The notes under the pieces are model-generated. The model had not been told where the DNA came from. It made no database searches and saw nothing but the letters and a program-made list of their open reading frames with translations. Shown here piece by piece: positions 12,665 to 24,591 of a stretch of 64,000 nucleotides of DNA; the stretch's first letter is position 1; each line of letters opens with the position of its first letter. A program made the position numbers and the translations under genes. The stretch is from Amoeboaphelidium protococcarum (taxonomy: Eukaryota; Aphelidiomycota; Aphelidea): assembly GCA_023515745.1 (NCBI GenBank), contig JALECJ010000257.1, positions 2,854,687 through 2,918,686 on the forward strand. The letters run 5' to 3'.

Positions 12665-13051
12665 TCATTGATAATAGGAAGAAGTCGACTATTAATGAAT
12701 GCCTCTGCGTCGCTGGAATCTTTCAATTTCTTGTTTAAACTAAGCGCTCATATGATTGCCGTCAATGATTATGCGATTCAGAGCCTATATTACAGCATTC
12801 CTGGGCGTAGTGTCAGCGGTCACTTGTACTTTCAGTTCTATCCACGGATTCAAAGGATGAGGCATCTTGTACGCGGCAAATAATACCTTGGGATTCTAGA
12901 GCAAATATTCTCTGAGCACATTTCCCAATGTATGATCTTCTCGCTAAATCTCGAAAGTGGCCGCATTCGGTATCTTGATGTCCTACTTCACGGTAATCTT
13001 CTTCACTCCATCAGGTAGTACAATAATCTCATGTCTAGCAGGTGCATTCAT
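12665..13051 (-). CDS. RPB11: RNA polymerase II subunit RPB11
   Basis: This 128-residue frame runs from ATG 13051 to TGA 12665. It is colinear with Rpb11: VLPDGVKKITVKQDIKIPNA, AATFEIQREDHTLGNVLREY, then the PKVLFAAYKMPHPL signature. Rpb11 pairs with Rpb3 as the alpha-like dimer that nucleates assembly of RNA polymerase II. The length fits the family (about 115-120) with a short Gln/Ser tail. Four Gln codons are TAG/TAA. No intron is needed. The spacer 12361-12664 before the upstream neighbour holds its promoter and no gene. The region 13052-13560 also shows no convincing gene. Confidence 0.95.
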
Positions 13052-13601
13052 TCTTAATATTATTATTAAATTGTATTGTATGAGCGTAAGTGAACAAATG
13101 AATATATAACGATTTAAGAAGGGCCCGGAGCGGTACAGAATTAATTATTCAATGATTGTAAAGCGAAAGCTTAAAGAGAAAAGACTGGTTAAGAGAACTG
13201 GAGAACAAGTCACTCTTTGATTGGACAGCTCGCTTTAATTCAGTGTGTTAACTCAAATTTTTAATATTTTAATCATTTTCACTTACAGCTGACTGCAATT
13301 CATCAAGACTTTATAAGTTTATCATTATCACCATCATCAGAAAATCTTGTTGAGAATTATGTAGAAGCGACCCTGTTTCACGATTACATGATCGATCCTC
13401 TTAGTCTCACGCTTTGTCCTTAGCTGTATGAATTTAATTATTGAGTTTGGGCTTTATAAAGGTATGTTTATTATTAGTCAGGTATGGTAACTGCAAAAAA
13501 AATTTGATATAATTCCGCGCTTTATGGGAAGTTAGTACTGTAATTGCTCAGAAACAGTAAAATGCCGAGGCAACTTTATCGCGAATTGCCCGTGATTGCA
13601 T

Positions 13602-13625
13602 CGTTTCACTTCATGATGTGAAACG
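13602..13625. repeat. perfect inverted repeat with 8-base arms
   Basis: CGTTTCAC and GTGAAACG flank an 8-base loop. It lies just upstream of the Crypton-like remnant and near a GAATTGCCCG sequence (13583-13592) that recurs at 14481-14490, on the other side of the remnant. Confidence 0.6.
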
Positions 13626-13769
13626 GCAGTTGAATTAAAATAGATTCTCTTTTCTCTTGAAATTGTTGGTGTCTCAATATAATACAAGTGAGTATAATAT
13701 GAGCAACTCAAAGAACGTGTTTAAGGAGGTAACTGCTGAAGAAGTGAGGAATGCTGAGAGAACACTAAT

Positions 13770-14070
13770 ATCAACACTATCATGCCTTCTTAGCAATGGA
13801 TTAAGAAGTTCAATGACTATATCCAGGAGGAAGATGACTGGTATAAAACTGAAAATGGTAAGTAGGATTCTGTCAACCTCTTAGATGTTCTTCTTGTCCG
13901 TTCGAAAGAAAGATGGAAATGAGTTCAAGGCAGAGAGTCTGAAATTTGGTATACGCGCGTAGACGCGTGTCATTACTGCTGAGATGCCAAGAGATGTTGT
14001 GAACTTTGAAACTGATCCCATACTGACATTAATTGATGATATCGTAAGCTCTATCAATATTCCAACATGA
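13770..14070 (+). pseudogene. Crypton/DUF3504-like tyrosine recombinase N-terminal remnant
   Basis: Two overlapping frames carry consecutive pieces of one protein type. The first reads QQWIKKFNDYIQEEDDWYK to about 13917. The second, from 13885, reads LSVRKKDGNEFKAESLKFGI and on to a DPILTLIDDI segment, ending at TGA 14068. The VRKKDG-x-E/Y-x3-SL pattern is typical of the N-terminal SAM-like part of Crypton and DUF3504 tyrosine recombinases. A frame change near 13885-13905 and the absence of the catalytic R..HxxR..Y part indicate a dead fragment. Alternatively a GTAAG donor at about 13859 could make this an exon pair, but the splice phases I tried do not join well. Confidence 0.4.
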
Positions 14071-14306
14071 TCTGAGACAATGCGCAAACAAAACACATTT
14101 ACACTGGGCAAAATCATGTTCATTGTTATTTTTCACCTGAGTCGCTGAACCAAATATGCAATACGATCGGAATGATTTACGATAATGAATAATGTGGAAC
14201 GCTCAAAGTTTGACTGCCACTTTACCGTTGATATCTGAGCAATTAGTTGGCAATAGCACGCAGCAGCTGTGGGCATTCCCGTTCATCGTGCCGTCTGCGC
14301 AAAAAT

Positions 14307-14448
14307 TACACTCACTTTGCTCGTGTTATTTTATTTTACAGAATTGCACTCACTACGTTCTAGCAATTCTGCATTGTGAATATCGCACTCACTACGTTCG
14401 TGCAATATTGCAACGAAATCTTCACGAGCTTCGCTCATTCCGATTTCG
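14307..14448. repeat. cluster of small hairpins and near-direct repeats
   Basis: GCACTCACTACGTTC occurs at 14346-14360 and again at 14385-14399. A related TTACACTCACTTTGCTCGTG lies just before it. A nested hairpin follows: CGAAATC (14414-14420) pairs with GATTTCG (14442-14448), with GAGC/GCTC inside. The block sits between the Crypton-like remnant and the chitin synthase gene and looks like debris of a small non-autonomous element. The rest of 14071-14925 holds no gene that I can support. Confidence 0.5.
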
Positions 14449-14925
14449 GAAAAAAGAGGCGCAGCCGGGCGATTTCACGGGAATTGCCCGCTGCCGCGTG
14501 CAATTACCCATTATAGTTTGCAGACTGCAGAAGGTGAAGCATTAAAAAGTTGTTTCATGAAACGCGTGTATGGACAACAACAAATGGACTCATTGCATGT
14601 GGTCGGCCCTTAGAGAGAGAGAGAATATAAATCACGTAAAAAGTTATTATATGTTGCTATAGTAAAGCATTCCCGATGCTTGAACGAGTGGCTCCTTTGT
14701 AAGTTCTATATCAGAGTTTGTGGGAGTAGAACGTAGGCACGATCTTAACGAGCGCCAAGAGAATCTGCAAAAGCGTGGCTGATTGGTCAAATTCGACCTT
14801 TGCAATCTAAATTTGGCAAGTTATAATCGAATATTTTAACTTGACTTTTGCGCTGTCTTTTTCTTATTATTACTCGGCCTTAAATCTGTAAATAAATATC
14901 TGAGTGATATATAGATAGAGAGAGA

Positions 14926-17900
14926 ATGAATCCTTATAATCAATATGCGGATGAAGAGCTTGGTGATCTCTACTATCAACAGCAGAATCAGTATAAGCCT
15001 AGGAAATTGTAGAGGAGTAAATCTCGTCTGACGCGACCGGAGAGAAGTCAATCGGTGGCTAGAAGACCTCTGGTTGCTGATAATACTACGCGTATCGCAG
15101 ATAATTTCCACCGTCAAGTTGAGCAAGTGCCATATCAGAATGGCGGTGGTCCACAGTATGTCAGCACGCTTGGTAGAAGTGGTGATGGCGATCAGGATGA
15201 TAATTATGATCAGCAGCTTTATGAAGAATAGCAAATGAAATAGTAATAGTAATAAAAAATGGACCAAGAGAAGAAGCGCGTGTATGACTGGTGGATATAT
15301 CTAGTTACAGCCTCCACCTGCTGTTTCCCCAACATCGTGATCCGCAAGTGTTTCGGTAAGAAGGACCCTGTTGCGATGTGGGCATGGCGAGAGAAGATGA
15401 CTTTGATATTTGCCATCCTTCTAGCTTGTTTTGTGATGGGCTTCGTTATTGTCGGTCTGCAGGCTACCATCTGTCTGCCTACGGGTAATCGTGCTCCTAT
15501 AAACAGTCCTCCATTTCCTGATGCGTGGGCCATCCATGGACAATGGTACGTGATTTAGCCTAATGATATGTAAAGGTTTCACACAGCGTCCATTGGTGCT
15601 ATTAATGACTTTTAGTCAAGTGGGAGAGCGCGCGATATATCGGTCCTATTTCCCAGGGTTCCTAATACTGATGCTTGTAATGGGTAGACCACAGGCTCTG
15701 TTCCTCAGACGAAATGTTCCATATCTGGCGCACCTGAGCATTGTCATTCGTATACCGCTAGTCAGCTGTCTGGTAACCTTGCCGGTCTTGGTGTGTCATT
15801 TGAGTGGTCAGATGTATAGAAGACGGATTCTAATCTGCTCGTATATAACGGTTACGTGCTGGATGTGAGCAATTATCTGCAAGGTGGTTCGGAATTTTTA
15901 GGTCCTTCTGCTCATAAGATCATTATCAATGGTATTGGCACGGATGTTACGAGGAATTTTCTGCAAGATCCTTCTGCTTCTGAAAAGGTGCCCTGCCTTG
16001 TTCAGCTGTATCAAGTCGGCTTGGTGTCCAAGTAGAGTGTCGGTTGTTTTGCTGCCAATGTCATCAACTACATCATTCTGGTCGTTATTATGGGTCTGGT
16101 GTTGGTGCGTTTCATAATGGCTCTTATTTATTCGTGGGTGGTTGCTCCTGCTCTCAGTGCCGAGCCTAAAGGTATTCCATACATGCCACCTGGTGTTGTC
16201 ATCCCAAAGTCGGTGAAAAGTAAAATGTTGACTCAGCCAGCTGGTTAGGATGGCCGTAAAAGTGTAATACCATTCAGACAGTCCAGATTTACATAACTGG
16301 ATGAATCGAAGAGACCAATCACGTAAATGTTTAAATCTAGTAGAATGTCACTTTTCCCTGAAGATATGGATCTGTCTCAGATTGATCTGAGTATATTCGC
16401 GTGTCATGTCATGATACTAGTCACCATGTACAGTGAGAATGAGGACGAGATCAAAAAGTCTCTGATATCCATCGCTGAGACTCACTATCCTGATGAGTAA
16501 AAGTTGATATTCATGGTGGCCGACGGTCTCATAACAGGTGGTGGACAGAGTAAGAGTACTCCAGAGATTTGTAAGAGCTTGTTAACTCTGCGTGAACCTG
16601 AAGCTCAGCCAAAGAGTTATGTCGCCATTGCTGATGGATCAAAACAGCACAACATGGCTCAGGTGTTCTATGGCACATTTGATCATGATGGACGTTCAGT
16701 GCCGACCGTGCTGGTTGTCAAATGCGGTACACCTGCTGAGGCGAATGAGCCTAAGCCCGGTAATAGAGGTAAAAGAGATTCGTAGATTATTTTGATGAAT
16801 TTCCTGAGTAAGGTGATGTTTGACGATAGAATGACAGAGTTGGAGTATGACTTATTTACAAAGATTCGCTCTATTACTGGTGTGTATTGTGATCGCTTTG
16901 AACTGGTACTCATGGTGGACGCTGATACGAAGATCTACCCAGACTCTCTTCCCAAAATGGTTAATGCAATGAGAAATGACACTAAACTTATGGGTGTCTG
17001 TGGAGAGACGCGTCTGGCTAATCCTAATGCCTCTTGGGTGACGATGATTCAGGTGTATGAGTACTTCATCAGTCATTACTTAGTGAAGAATTTCGAGAGT
17101 ATATTTGGTGGTGTGAGTTGCTTGCCCGGCTGTTTCTCGATGTATAGAATTAAGTCTCCTAAGGGTGATGGATTCTGGGTGCCTATTCTAGCAAATCCGG
17201 ACATTATTGAGGAGTATTCGCAGAACGTTGTTGATACTTTGCACAAGAAGAATCTTTTGCTGTTGGGTGAAGATCGATTCTTGTCCACGCTGATGCTCAA
17301 GACTTTCCCAAAGAGGTAGATGATTTTCTTGCCACAGGCGTAGTGTGAAACTGTTGTGCCTGATAAGTTCCGCGTGTTGTTGTCCCAACGTCGTCGTTGG
17401 ATTAATTCTACAGTGCACAATCTCGCTGAACTGGTCTTTGTTAAGGATCTGTGTGGTACCTTTTGTATTTCTATGCAGTTTGTCATTCTGATGGACTTGT
17501 TTGGTACTGTGGTGCTGCCTGCTGCTATATTCTTCACTTTTCTGCTCATTTACAGTATTGCCACACCGAAGAACAGTTTTGTTAAAGAGTCCCTGATTCC
17601 GCTGATGACTCTGATTGTGGTGTTGATTCTCCCAGCTGTGCTCATATTCTTCCTGACTAAGCGATATTACTTTGTCATATATATGTTCATTTACTTGCTG
17701 GCTCTGCCCATTTGGAATTTCGTGCTACCGGTATACTCCTTCTGGCACTTTGATGATTTCGGCTGGGGTAAGACGCGTGAGGTGGAGGGTGAGAGTAAAG
17801 AGGATGGCGCTAATGGGCATGGTGGTGCTGCAGGTCAGTTTGATGGTCGCCTGATTGAGATGAAGCGATGGTAAGAGTGGGACCAGATCACAAAGAATGG

Positions 17901-18564
17901 CCGTCCTTAGGCTGATGCTGGTAATGGTGTGCCTCTGGCTGGTGAAAGACCACGCAAGGCTCAGACGTACAATCCCATGAATCCAACTTATCAATACAAC
18001 AAGCCTCTGCCAAAGAGTATGACTGCTCGTCATACTGTTATGCCACTTGCTCAGTCTTCTCTTTAAGCATAAGGTTCTTTCCCTGTGTCTGAGTAGTCCT
18101 AGGATCAGTATGAATATAATCCTGGCCATCTTCCACTGTCTGTCCAGAGACTTTAAGATAGCGATGGCAGTAACTCCACTACATCACCGACTTCCCCGCA
18201 CCGTCCGGAAAGGTCATCATCGCGTCGTAGGTACACTGACAATGAGATTGAAATGAATCGACTTGATAGCCATGAAGCTGATTATGGTGTCCCGCCTCCG
18301 ATAAAGGGCAGAGTATCCCTACCTACTCAATAATTGTACATGGAACCGGTGTTTGAGTTTGGACGGGAAAGTAATAATCCATCAGCTTACTGGGCCTAAT
18401 AACCTAGCTAGCATGCTTAGTAACAGTTGTAGTCTTAGTAGGCACCATAATTTGCCTCTAGCGAATATTCTAATTTAGCCGATCCTGCTGCACAAGAGCA
18501 GCAATCTTCCTATCGGTCCAAGACTGCTCGGAAATAGCTCAAATCTTCTGCAAGACCGTTTTGA
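14926..18564 (+). CDS. CHS: class IV-type chitin synthase
   Basis: This single 1212-residue frame runs from ATG 14926 to TGA 18562. It is a family GT2 processive chitin synthase that transfers GlcNAc from UDP-GlcNAc at the plasma membrane. An N-terminal Gln-rich stretch leads to two membrane segments (about 118-180). A cytochrome-b5-like part follows at about 308-355, then a third segment near 380-400. The catalytic domain shows [14 protein letters not shown] (near 661), [22 protein letters not shown] (near 781) and the QRRRW motif (near 820). Several C-terminal membrane segments follow (845-938). The last 250 residues are Ser/Gln-rich. The N-terminal WW...AWREK membrane-linked part and the b5-like domain match fungal class IV enzymes, and no myosin head is present. 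More than 25 Gln are TAA/TAG. It is the strongest lineage marker in the window. Confidence 0.93.
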
Positions 18565-18675
18565 AGTTCTATGAAGTGAAGTAGACTGTTTGATATTAAT
18601 ATTTTACATATAAAATACTTTTTTCCTTTTAATTGGAATTTACAAAACAATGTTAATTTTTAATTCAAAACTGTG

Positions 18676-20541
18676 TCACTTTTTCAACTACAACTTGAGC
18701 ATATCACGCAATTTATATTATAGAATCTCAGCTGCTTCATCAACCTCTTTTCTCTGAGATCCGCAAAGTTCTAAATACAATTTGACTTTGGGCTCAGTGC
18801 CACTCTTACGTATGATCAATCGCGCCTCAATACCTGAATCTTGATGGTATAATTGTGTACAGAACATTTTCTTGCTCCTTTAAATGCAAGTATTGTCATC
18901 AGAGACTGAAATTTAATCTTTAGACTTTAATTTAAAACCACCAAGATCAGAAGACTTTTCATTGAGCAATAACTAGTTGTGGACATGATCAACAATCGAT
19001 GCCAATTAGAGATTCTAAGCCACTTTGTAACTAAAATTAACTTATTTGTGATAACCAAATTATCCATAATAACTCTCGAAACATTCATCTACAGTCTTAT
19101 CCTGATTATGTAGTTCCATCATAAGTTATACCAATAATAACAGTGAACTAATGCCATCCTTCTCAGGGATGATATTCATCGGACTATAACCGAGTGCCTC
19201 CTCACACGCAAATAAAACTTGATAGCCTTCCTACTGCAGTTTCAATGCTCTATTACCGATATTCTTGAATCCAGTCTCTGCCACAGCTAGATGAATTCCT
19301 CGACTCTGGGCAATTTTTTAAAATATTCCGGATGATACATATGAGGTTACTATAGCTCTTTTATCAGGCAGCGCTTAATCACCGGATCCACTATCCAAAT
19401 GCTGGACAATAAACATGAGCAGTAAAACACTAATTTAATCTCCAGTTGGATACACCCAACATCCATCTCTATTCTTAAAAGCCATCGCTAGTCTATCAGC
19501 ATCGGGATCATTAGCAAATACAACACGAGCACCCACCTGATCTGCAAGCTGAACGCTCAATCGGAAGGCATTCGCAGCATCTTCAGGATTTGGATACTTT
19601 AAAGTTGGGAAATCTCCATCAGGTTTACACTACTCCGTCACATAGTGTACATTATTTAATCCAAGTATATCATTAAATACTCTGCGCGCATATTCTAACC
19701 CAACGCCATGCAAACTTGTATACACACACGAGAAATCCTTAGCAGACTTCTACTCGTCATTACTATTATGTTTAAAGTACAGCAACTCTTTTATCTCTTT
19801 ATAGTATTTCTAGATAATAGAATCCTCAGTCTATTTATTGGACTAATTATGATCATTTTCTTAATTCATTGGCGGCAATAGAGAGAGCAATCCGTCTTCC
19901 ACCTCCAATGCCTTGGTACTGAACAGCCATGGACTCTAGTACTCCTAAATAATTTTCTCAATTCTATCAGAATGTGCTGATTATATTTAACAAGCATTAC
20001 TCCAGTACACTTTATACCCATTATCTTGAGCCGGGTTATGGCTAGCGGTAATCATTACACCGGCGGCGGCCTATAGCTATTTGACACCGTAAGATACGAA
20101 TGGAGTAGGTACAGCATCATCAAACAGATACACCTTGAAAGATGCATGCTTAAATACGGCAGCCGTGAGTTGAGCAAATTTCCTACTATTATGGCGATAA
20201 TCGAATCCAATAACTACGCCTTGACGTCTAACTGATAGCATGTGTTGTGCATCACCACCACTACCACCATCACTATCTTCGGCAGCTGTTGATTCTAATA
20301 GATACATCGCCAATCCTTATGATGCCTATATAACAGTCAACTCATTCATACACGAGAATCCGGCGCGCATCTGAGCACGCAATCCAGCAGTGCCAAACTT
20401 TAGTGGCTAACACATGATATCTTCTAATTAGGTCCAATCTTCCTATTGCAGAAGCGACTATACCTCATCTCTAGACTTCGGGTTCTGATCCAGTGATAGC
20501 CATCTCTGTGCAGCCTCTTTTACACCATCGATCTCAACCAT
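18676..20541 (-). CDS. PGM2: phosphoglucomutase-2 type (PGM2/PGM2L1)
   Basis: This frame of 621 residues runs from ATG 20541 to TGA 18676. It is an alpha-D-phosphohexomutase of the PGM2 group, which acts mainly as phosphopentomutase or makes glucose-1,6-bisphosphate. The four active-site loops are visible: the phosphoserine loop ITASHNPAQDNGYKVYW (near 165), the metal loop DPDADRLA (near 343), the sugar loop CEEALGYS (near 445) and the phosphate loop RKSGTEPKVK (near 575). Length agrees with human PGM2 (612). The start was set at MVEIDGVKEAAQRWL, where similarity to the family begins. An in-frame ATG about 100 bases upstream is also possible. The gene is tail-to-tail with chitin synthase (111 bases apart). 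Confidence 0.93.
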
Positions 20542-20821
20542 TGTGTGAGTTTCTCTAAATACGAGTGGATGAATTAAGAAAGGGGCTATGATTCGAGAAC
20601 GAAAGGCGTGTAGAAAAGAGTGCAGACAGATAAAGAGAGTCATTGGAGAAACTCAAGATCTCCTTGCTGCGGAACAAGTGTGTAGTATTTTAGCGCGCAA
20701 TGATGAAATTTTGTAGAAAGAATGCATCCCTGGCGTTTTAATTCAATGCTGCTGTGATGTTTCAACACTTGCGACAACTTTCTAAATCAGCTGACAACTT
20801 TTATCTACAAAATATCAACTT

Positions 20822-20940
20822 GTTACGTGGGCTGCTATTACAATTAGTACTGGCAAAGACACGGGAACCACCGTGCCTATGGACATATATGCCAGTCATG
20901 GAAAACACTATTTCCAGATAATATTATATTCAATTACTCA
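20822..20940 (-). repeat. 119-base repeat, copy A (inverted to copy at 30594)
   Basis: The reverse complement aligns without gaps to 30594-30712: 104 of 119 bases agree by hand count (about 87%). It starts TGAGTAATT and ends CCCACGTAAC. It has no terminal inverted repeats and codes for nothing conserved, because the changes do not respect codons. The surrounding stretch 20542-21133, between PGM2 and the Smr gene, shows no gene. Confidence 0.75.
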
Positions 20941-21133
20941 AACTTACTATTCAAAATCCTAAAAACTACTTTATCAAAAGAACCGTGTCAACAGAGGCGA
21001 CCCCTAGATCATCCGTAGGGAAACGAAAAATCGTCAAATACATCCAACAGACTCACGCAGCAGTCTTTTCTTGACCAAGTGAAGCTACACTTTTTACTAA
21101 ACAGATATCATATACTTTGGAATTATAAAATTA

Positions 21134-21475
21134 ATGCCAGACGCGTACCGCGAACGAAAAGACGGTATTGTGGGGCTTTTGGCAGTATTAGCTGGGGCTG
21201 CTTTTGTGTTTAGATGGTTTACGGCACCAGAAGTGATTGATTTGCATGATCACACTGTTCAAGAAGCACGCGATAAGGTTACCGAACTTCTCCGCACTAA
21301 GCCATCTGGTTCTTCTTTGCGTCTGATTGTGGGGAGAGGGAATCATAGTCTGAATGGCAAGGCTCGAATAAAACCTGCGATTTAATGCCTGTTGAAAGAT
21401 CACCCTCGTGTTGGCGCAGAAAATTTCGAATTTGATGGCAATAATGACGGCGCGTTTAACGTCAATATTCTGTGA
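21134..21475 (+). CDS. Smr-domain protein with N-terminal hydrophobic segment
   Basis: This 113-residue frame runs from ATG 21134 to TGA 21473. After a basic N-terminus and one hydrophobic stretch (about 11-30) comes a small MutS-related (Smr) domain: VIDLHDHTVQEARDKVTELL, then LRLIVGRGNHSLNGKARIKPA, the LDLHG-like and GxGxHS motifs of the family. Smr domains are DNA/RNA nickases or nucleic-acid binders. The DLHDH version replaces the usual DLHG. The hydrophobic N-terminus suggests membrane tethering, which occurs in some eukaryotic Smr proteins. The C-terminal strand-forming NNDGAFNVNIL completes the fold. Confidence 0.85.
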
Positions 21476-21634
21476 TGTTGTCGCCATTGTAGTTACCGTG
21501 CATGGTATCGATTTATAGCCAAATAATATTCTTGATTAGTTATGCCCTGTAACTCTGGGTGGTTGTTTGCATGGCCGAGCTGCTAGATGTAATTCCAATT
21601 TTATAATATCTCTATTGAATAAGAAAATCAAAAA

Positions 21635-21988
21635 TCAATTTAGGCCAATTTCCCTATAATCGTTTTCACTAGTCATCTTGACATTTAAAACTCTATTGTC
21701 GTCTTAACTCACGATATTTTCATCACCGTCAATAACATCTCCACACACTACTGATAAGCAGCGGAAGTGTACAACTGTTGATATAAGAATTGCATTCTTA
21801 CTCGTTGTTATTTTAGAGGCAAACACAGAAAAAGCGGGAGTTTTCATGCTGTCACATTCTTTCCCTATAAATAAATGTAGATTTAAGCAACACTCTTTTC
21901 TTTTAATTTCCTGATAATCGTCAAATGTGAGCCATGTAACAGTATTTGGGTTTAAATAAGACAAAATAATTGTTTTAAATATTAGCAA
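21635..21988 (-). other. uncertain minus-strand frame, no start codon
   Basis: A frame of about 118 codons ends at TGA 21635 but has no ATG at its 5' end. A second open frame just upstream (ATG near 22110, reading about 60 codons) could be a preceding exon, with a possible GTAATT donor. I could not find a splice that joins them convincingly. The residues look like a soluble alpha/beta protein, but no family is recognised. Otherwise 21476-22196 contains nothing I can support. Confidence 0.2.
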
Positions 21989-22196
21989 TATTAAACGGTA
22001 AGTTGAGAACTGAATGAGATTTCAATAATCTCGACTCATATTCTCTGGCTCGATCAATTTCAACAGAATTACCTCCATATAACCGGTTGGTATGGAGATG
22101 ACACATCATCAATGTAGATTACTTTAAAAATAAACATAGGATTGATAAGTGTAAAGTAATCTTTTGATCCAAAACACATTGATTAAAAAATTTAAT

Positions 22197-22991
22197 ATGC
22201 ATACATACAATTCATTAACCATTGATGCACCGACTGAAATGAATCTGGTTATCACGTATGCTAGAATTTTGAATGAGCAAATAAGAGATGAGTAGAATCA
22301 CTTTGTTGCGAATAACTTCAGGGCGGCATTGGATGGCTTGGCGGATGGGGCTCAGCCGTATTAAATGCTTACGCCAATCAGTCATAATACTACTCTGACG
22401 TTTCCCGTTGTATTCATTCGTTTGGCTAATCAACCGATTGAGGTGTTTGACGAGATTTTCAATAACGGTGTCCCACGTCGTGTTCCAAAAATTAATTACT
22501 GGGGTGCTTTGATAAATGGGACCGGAAGAAACTTACGTATGATTTCAAGATCTTATGATAATGCCAATTTCAATCAGCGTTAAATGAAAATTTGTCAGTA
22601 TTTATAAAGCATTAACATCGTCAGTATTGTTGAAATGGAGCTGCCTAATAACCCAGTGGAATCAGAGAGCGGGAATGAAGCCGATCCGCAGAATCCAGAT
22701 GAAGAGGACATCGGCGAAATGGTTACTGACTCTGCTTATTAAAGCGATCAGAATGATGTACAGTCAAATACTAGGGACTCAGCATCTGCCTTAGATGATG
22801 TTGAAAATACGGAATCACAGCCCGAGCCGATTTAGGCAATCGTTTAACAAACTGCTTCGAGTTCCTCTGTTTTGCCATCTGAGGAATCCGACGCGATTGT
22901 CGATTAATTGCGAAATGTACGTATTGATGAAGATCCCGAAAATTTAGAGCATGTCTAGGTCGATTCAGAAGCAACAGTTGATGGATAATGA
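22197..22991 (+). CDS. hypothetical protein, acidic C-terminal half
   Basis: This 264-residue frame runs from ATG 22197 to TGA 22989, and nine TAA/TAG are read as Gln. The first 145 residues look folded (alternating hydrophobic and polar, with LTFPVVFIRLANQPIEVFDE and INYWGALING). The second half is disordered, acidic and rich in Ser, Glu, Asp and Gln. No signal peptide, membrane segment or known motif is seen. I do not recognise it. It may be a lineage-specific protein. The spacer to the next gene (22992-23399) holds a short ORF-like piece ending LEEGDIPERCMQLLEAL near 23257 that I cannot place. Confidence 0.5.
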
Positions 22992-23399
22992 AGATCTATT
23001 GAAAATCTAGTAGCGAAAATTTTCCCCCTGTGGTTTTTATGTAGCGAAATAGATTTGATGTTTTAAGATAGTTTTTAAAGCCTTTATACGGTACTAATTT
23101 CTCAAATTAGAAATGGAAACTTCAATCAACTTCAAATTACCACTTATACATCATTCCTATACGCGCCATTAACCCAGTCAAAACAGTAGAATTCTTGCTG
23201 CAGCTTGAAGAAGGTGATATCCCAGAAAGATGTATGCAATTATTAGAAGCTCTTTGAGTGAGAAAGTGTAATAGATTTCGGTATTGTAAACGAGATTTAT
23301 TAGATTTCACCACAATTTATCTTCTCTTTTCAAATGAGGAGCCTTTTTTAATATTTATCATCGGTCTTAGAATATATCGACGTTTAAAAATCTAATATA

Positions 23400-24481
23400 A
23401 TGGAGGAGGAAGTTGTAATATCTTAGCATACTGATGTACATAAGTAGTAGTATAGCGTTTCCAATTACCAGCGAGCTTTAAGTGCTCTTGCAGGATCTTG
23501 TCTCACTGCCTTGTTAGGTAAAATTACAATACGTCCCATTGAGATGTTGGAATTATACCTGATTGTTAAGAATGTGTAGTTAATCCGCTAGATGTGGTGA
23601 GAATTAGGCTATAGTCATCGCTAAAATAGAGTATCTAATCTGAAGTACAATAGCCGTCCACTCTGCTAGAATAGTAGTAGTAACGGTTGTAGTAATAGAT
23701 TAGCACCGTGTAACAAATGATGAAAATCGCGCGAGATGAAGGCGTCATCAAATTATGGCGTGGACTTGGTGCGACACTCTTAATGGGAATACCTGCCACT
23801 GTAATCTATATGGTTGGCTATGAGAATTGTCGAGATTTGATGAATGCGCGCCTGGATGCGTCTCTATAGTAATATACTCCACTGCTGGCCGGTTCATTTT
23901 CGCGTAGTGTCGCCGCGGTTTGTATATCTCCATTGGAATTGTTTAGGACGCGGATATAGTAAAGTGGTCATTCTACGTCCTCATTAGCTGAAATCACTGA
24001 TGAGATTAGATAAATGGTCCGCTCGCAGGGACGGCTGTCTCTTTGGCGTGGTCTATCTCCGACATTGTGGCGTGATGTTCCGTTTTCAGCACTGTATTGG
24101 TATGGATATGAGAGTATTAGATCAGATTTAAAGCAGCGGTATTAATTAAATCATGATGATCCTGGCTCTGAATACAAATAAATTATGGCAGACTTTGTTG
24201 CGGGCGCTGCGAGTGGCTCGGTTGCGGCTTATATCACAACACCGTTTGACGTGGTAAAGACGAGGCGGTAGATGCACAATGGAGAGGGAAGATCGCGCAT
24301 GATACCCATATTGCGAGACATATACCGCAGTAAAGGGTGGACTGGATTAATGACTGGTAGTGGTCCACGAGTTTTGAAAGTTGCACCATCATGTGCCATT
24401 ATGATTGTGACTTACGAGATGGGCAAGCGCTATTTTGTGCAACAATAATAATAGAAGCAGTAACGTATTCGATAACAATGA
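23400..24481 (+). CDS. mitochondrial carrier, SLC25A39/40 (Mtm1) type
   Basis: Two exons, 23400-23517 and 23580-24481, give 339 residues. Three mitochondrial-carrier repeats are visible through their P-x-[DE]-x-x-[KR]-x-[RK] signatures: NPLDVVRIRLQ near residue 42, SPLELFRTRIQ near 150 and TPFDVVKTRRQ near 260. Each is followed by a GLWRG-like or GWTGLMTG linker, and WRDVPFSALYWYGYE is typical of the SLC25A39/40/Mtm1 group. That group imports glutathione into the mitochondrial matrix and supports iron-sulfur and Mn-SOD homeostasis. The long Gln-rich loop after repeat 1 is encoded mostly by TAG/TAA, including QQQQ and QQQ runs. The single intron is 62 bases (GT-AG). Confidence 0.9.
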
Positions 24482-24591
24482 TAGACTTTAATAATAGATT
24501 GATGTCATTTTTTCCAGATAATACTATCCAATTAGTTTCTGTAACTGGGCTCTTATTAATATGGTGAATTAAGACCAGACTGAAGCAATTA

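Noticed and set aside
12539-12883. Plus-strand open frame of about 114 codons
   Set aside because: Most of it is antisense to RPB11, which is unmistakable on the minus strand.
14192-14545. Plus-strand open frame over the hairpin block
   Set aside because: Its sequence comes from the short repeats and hairpins. It has Cys/His clusters by chance and no coding pattern.
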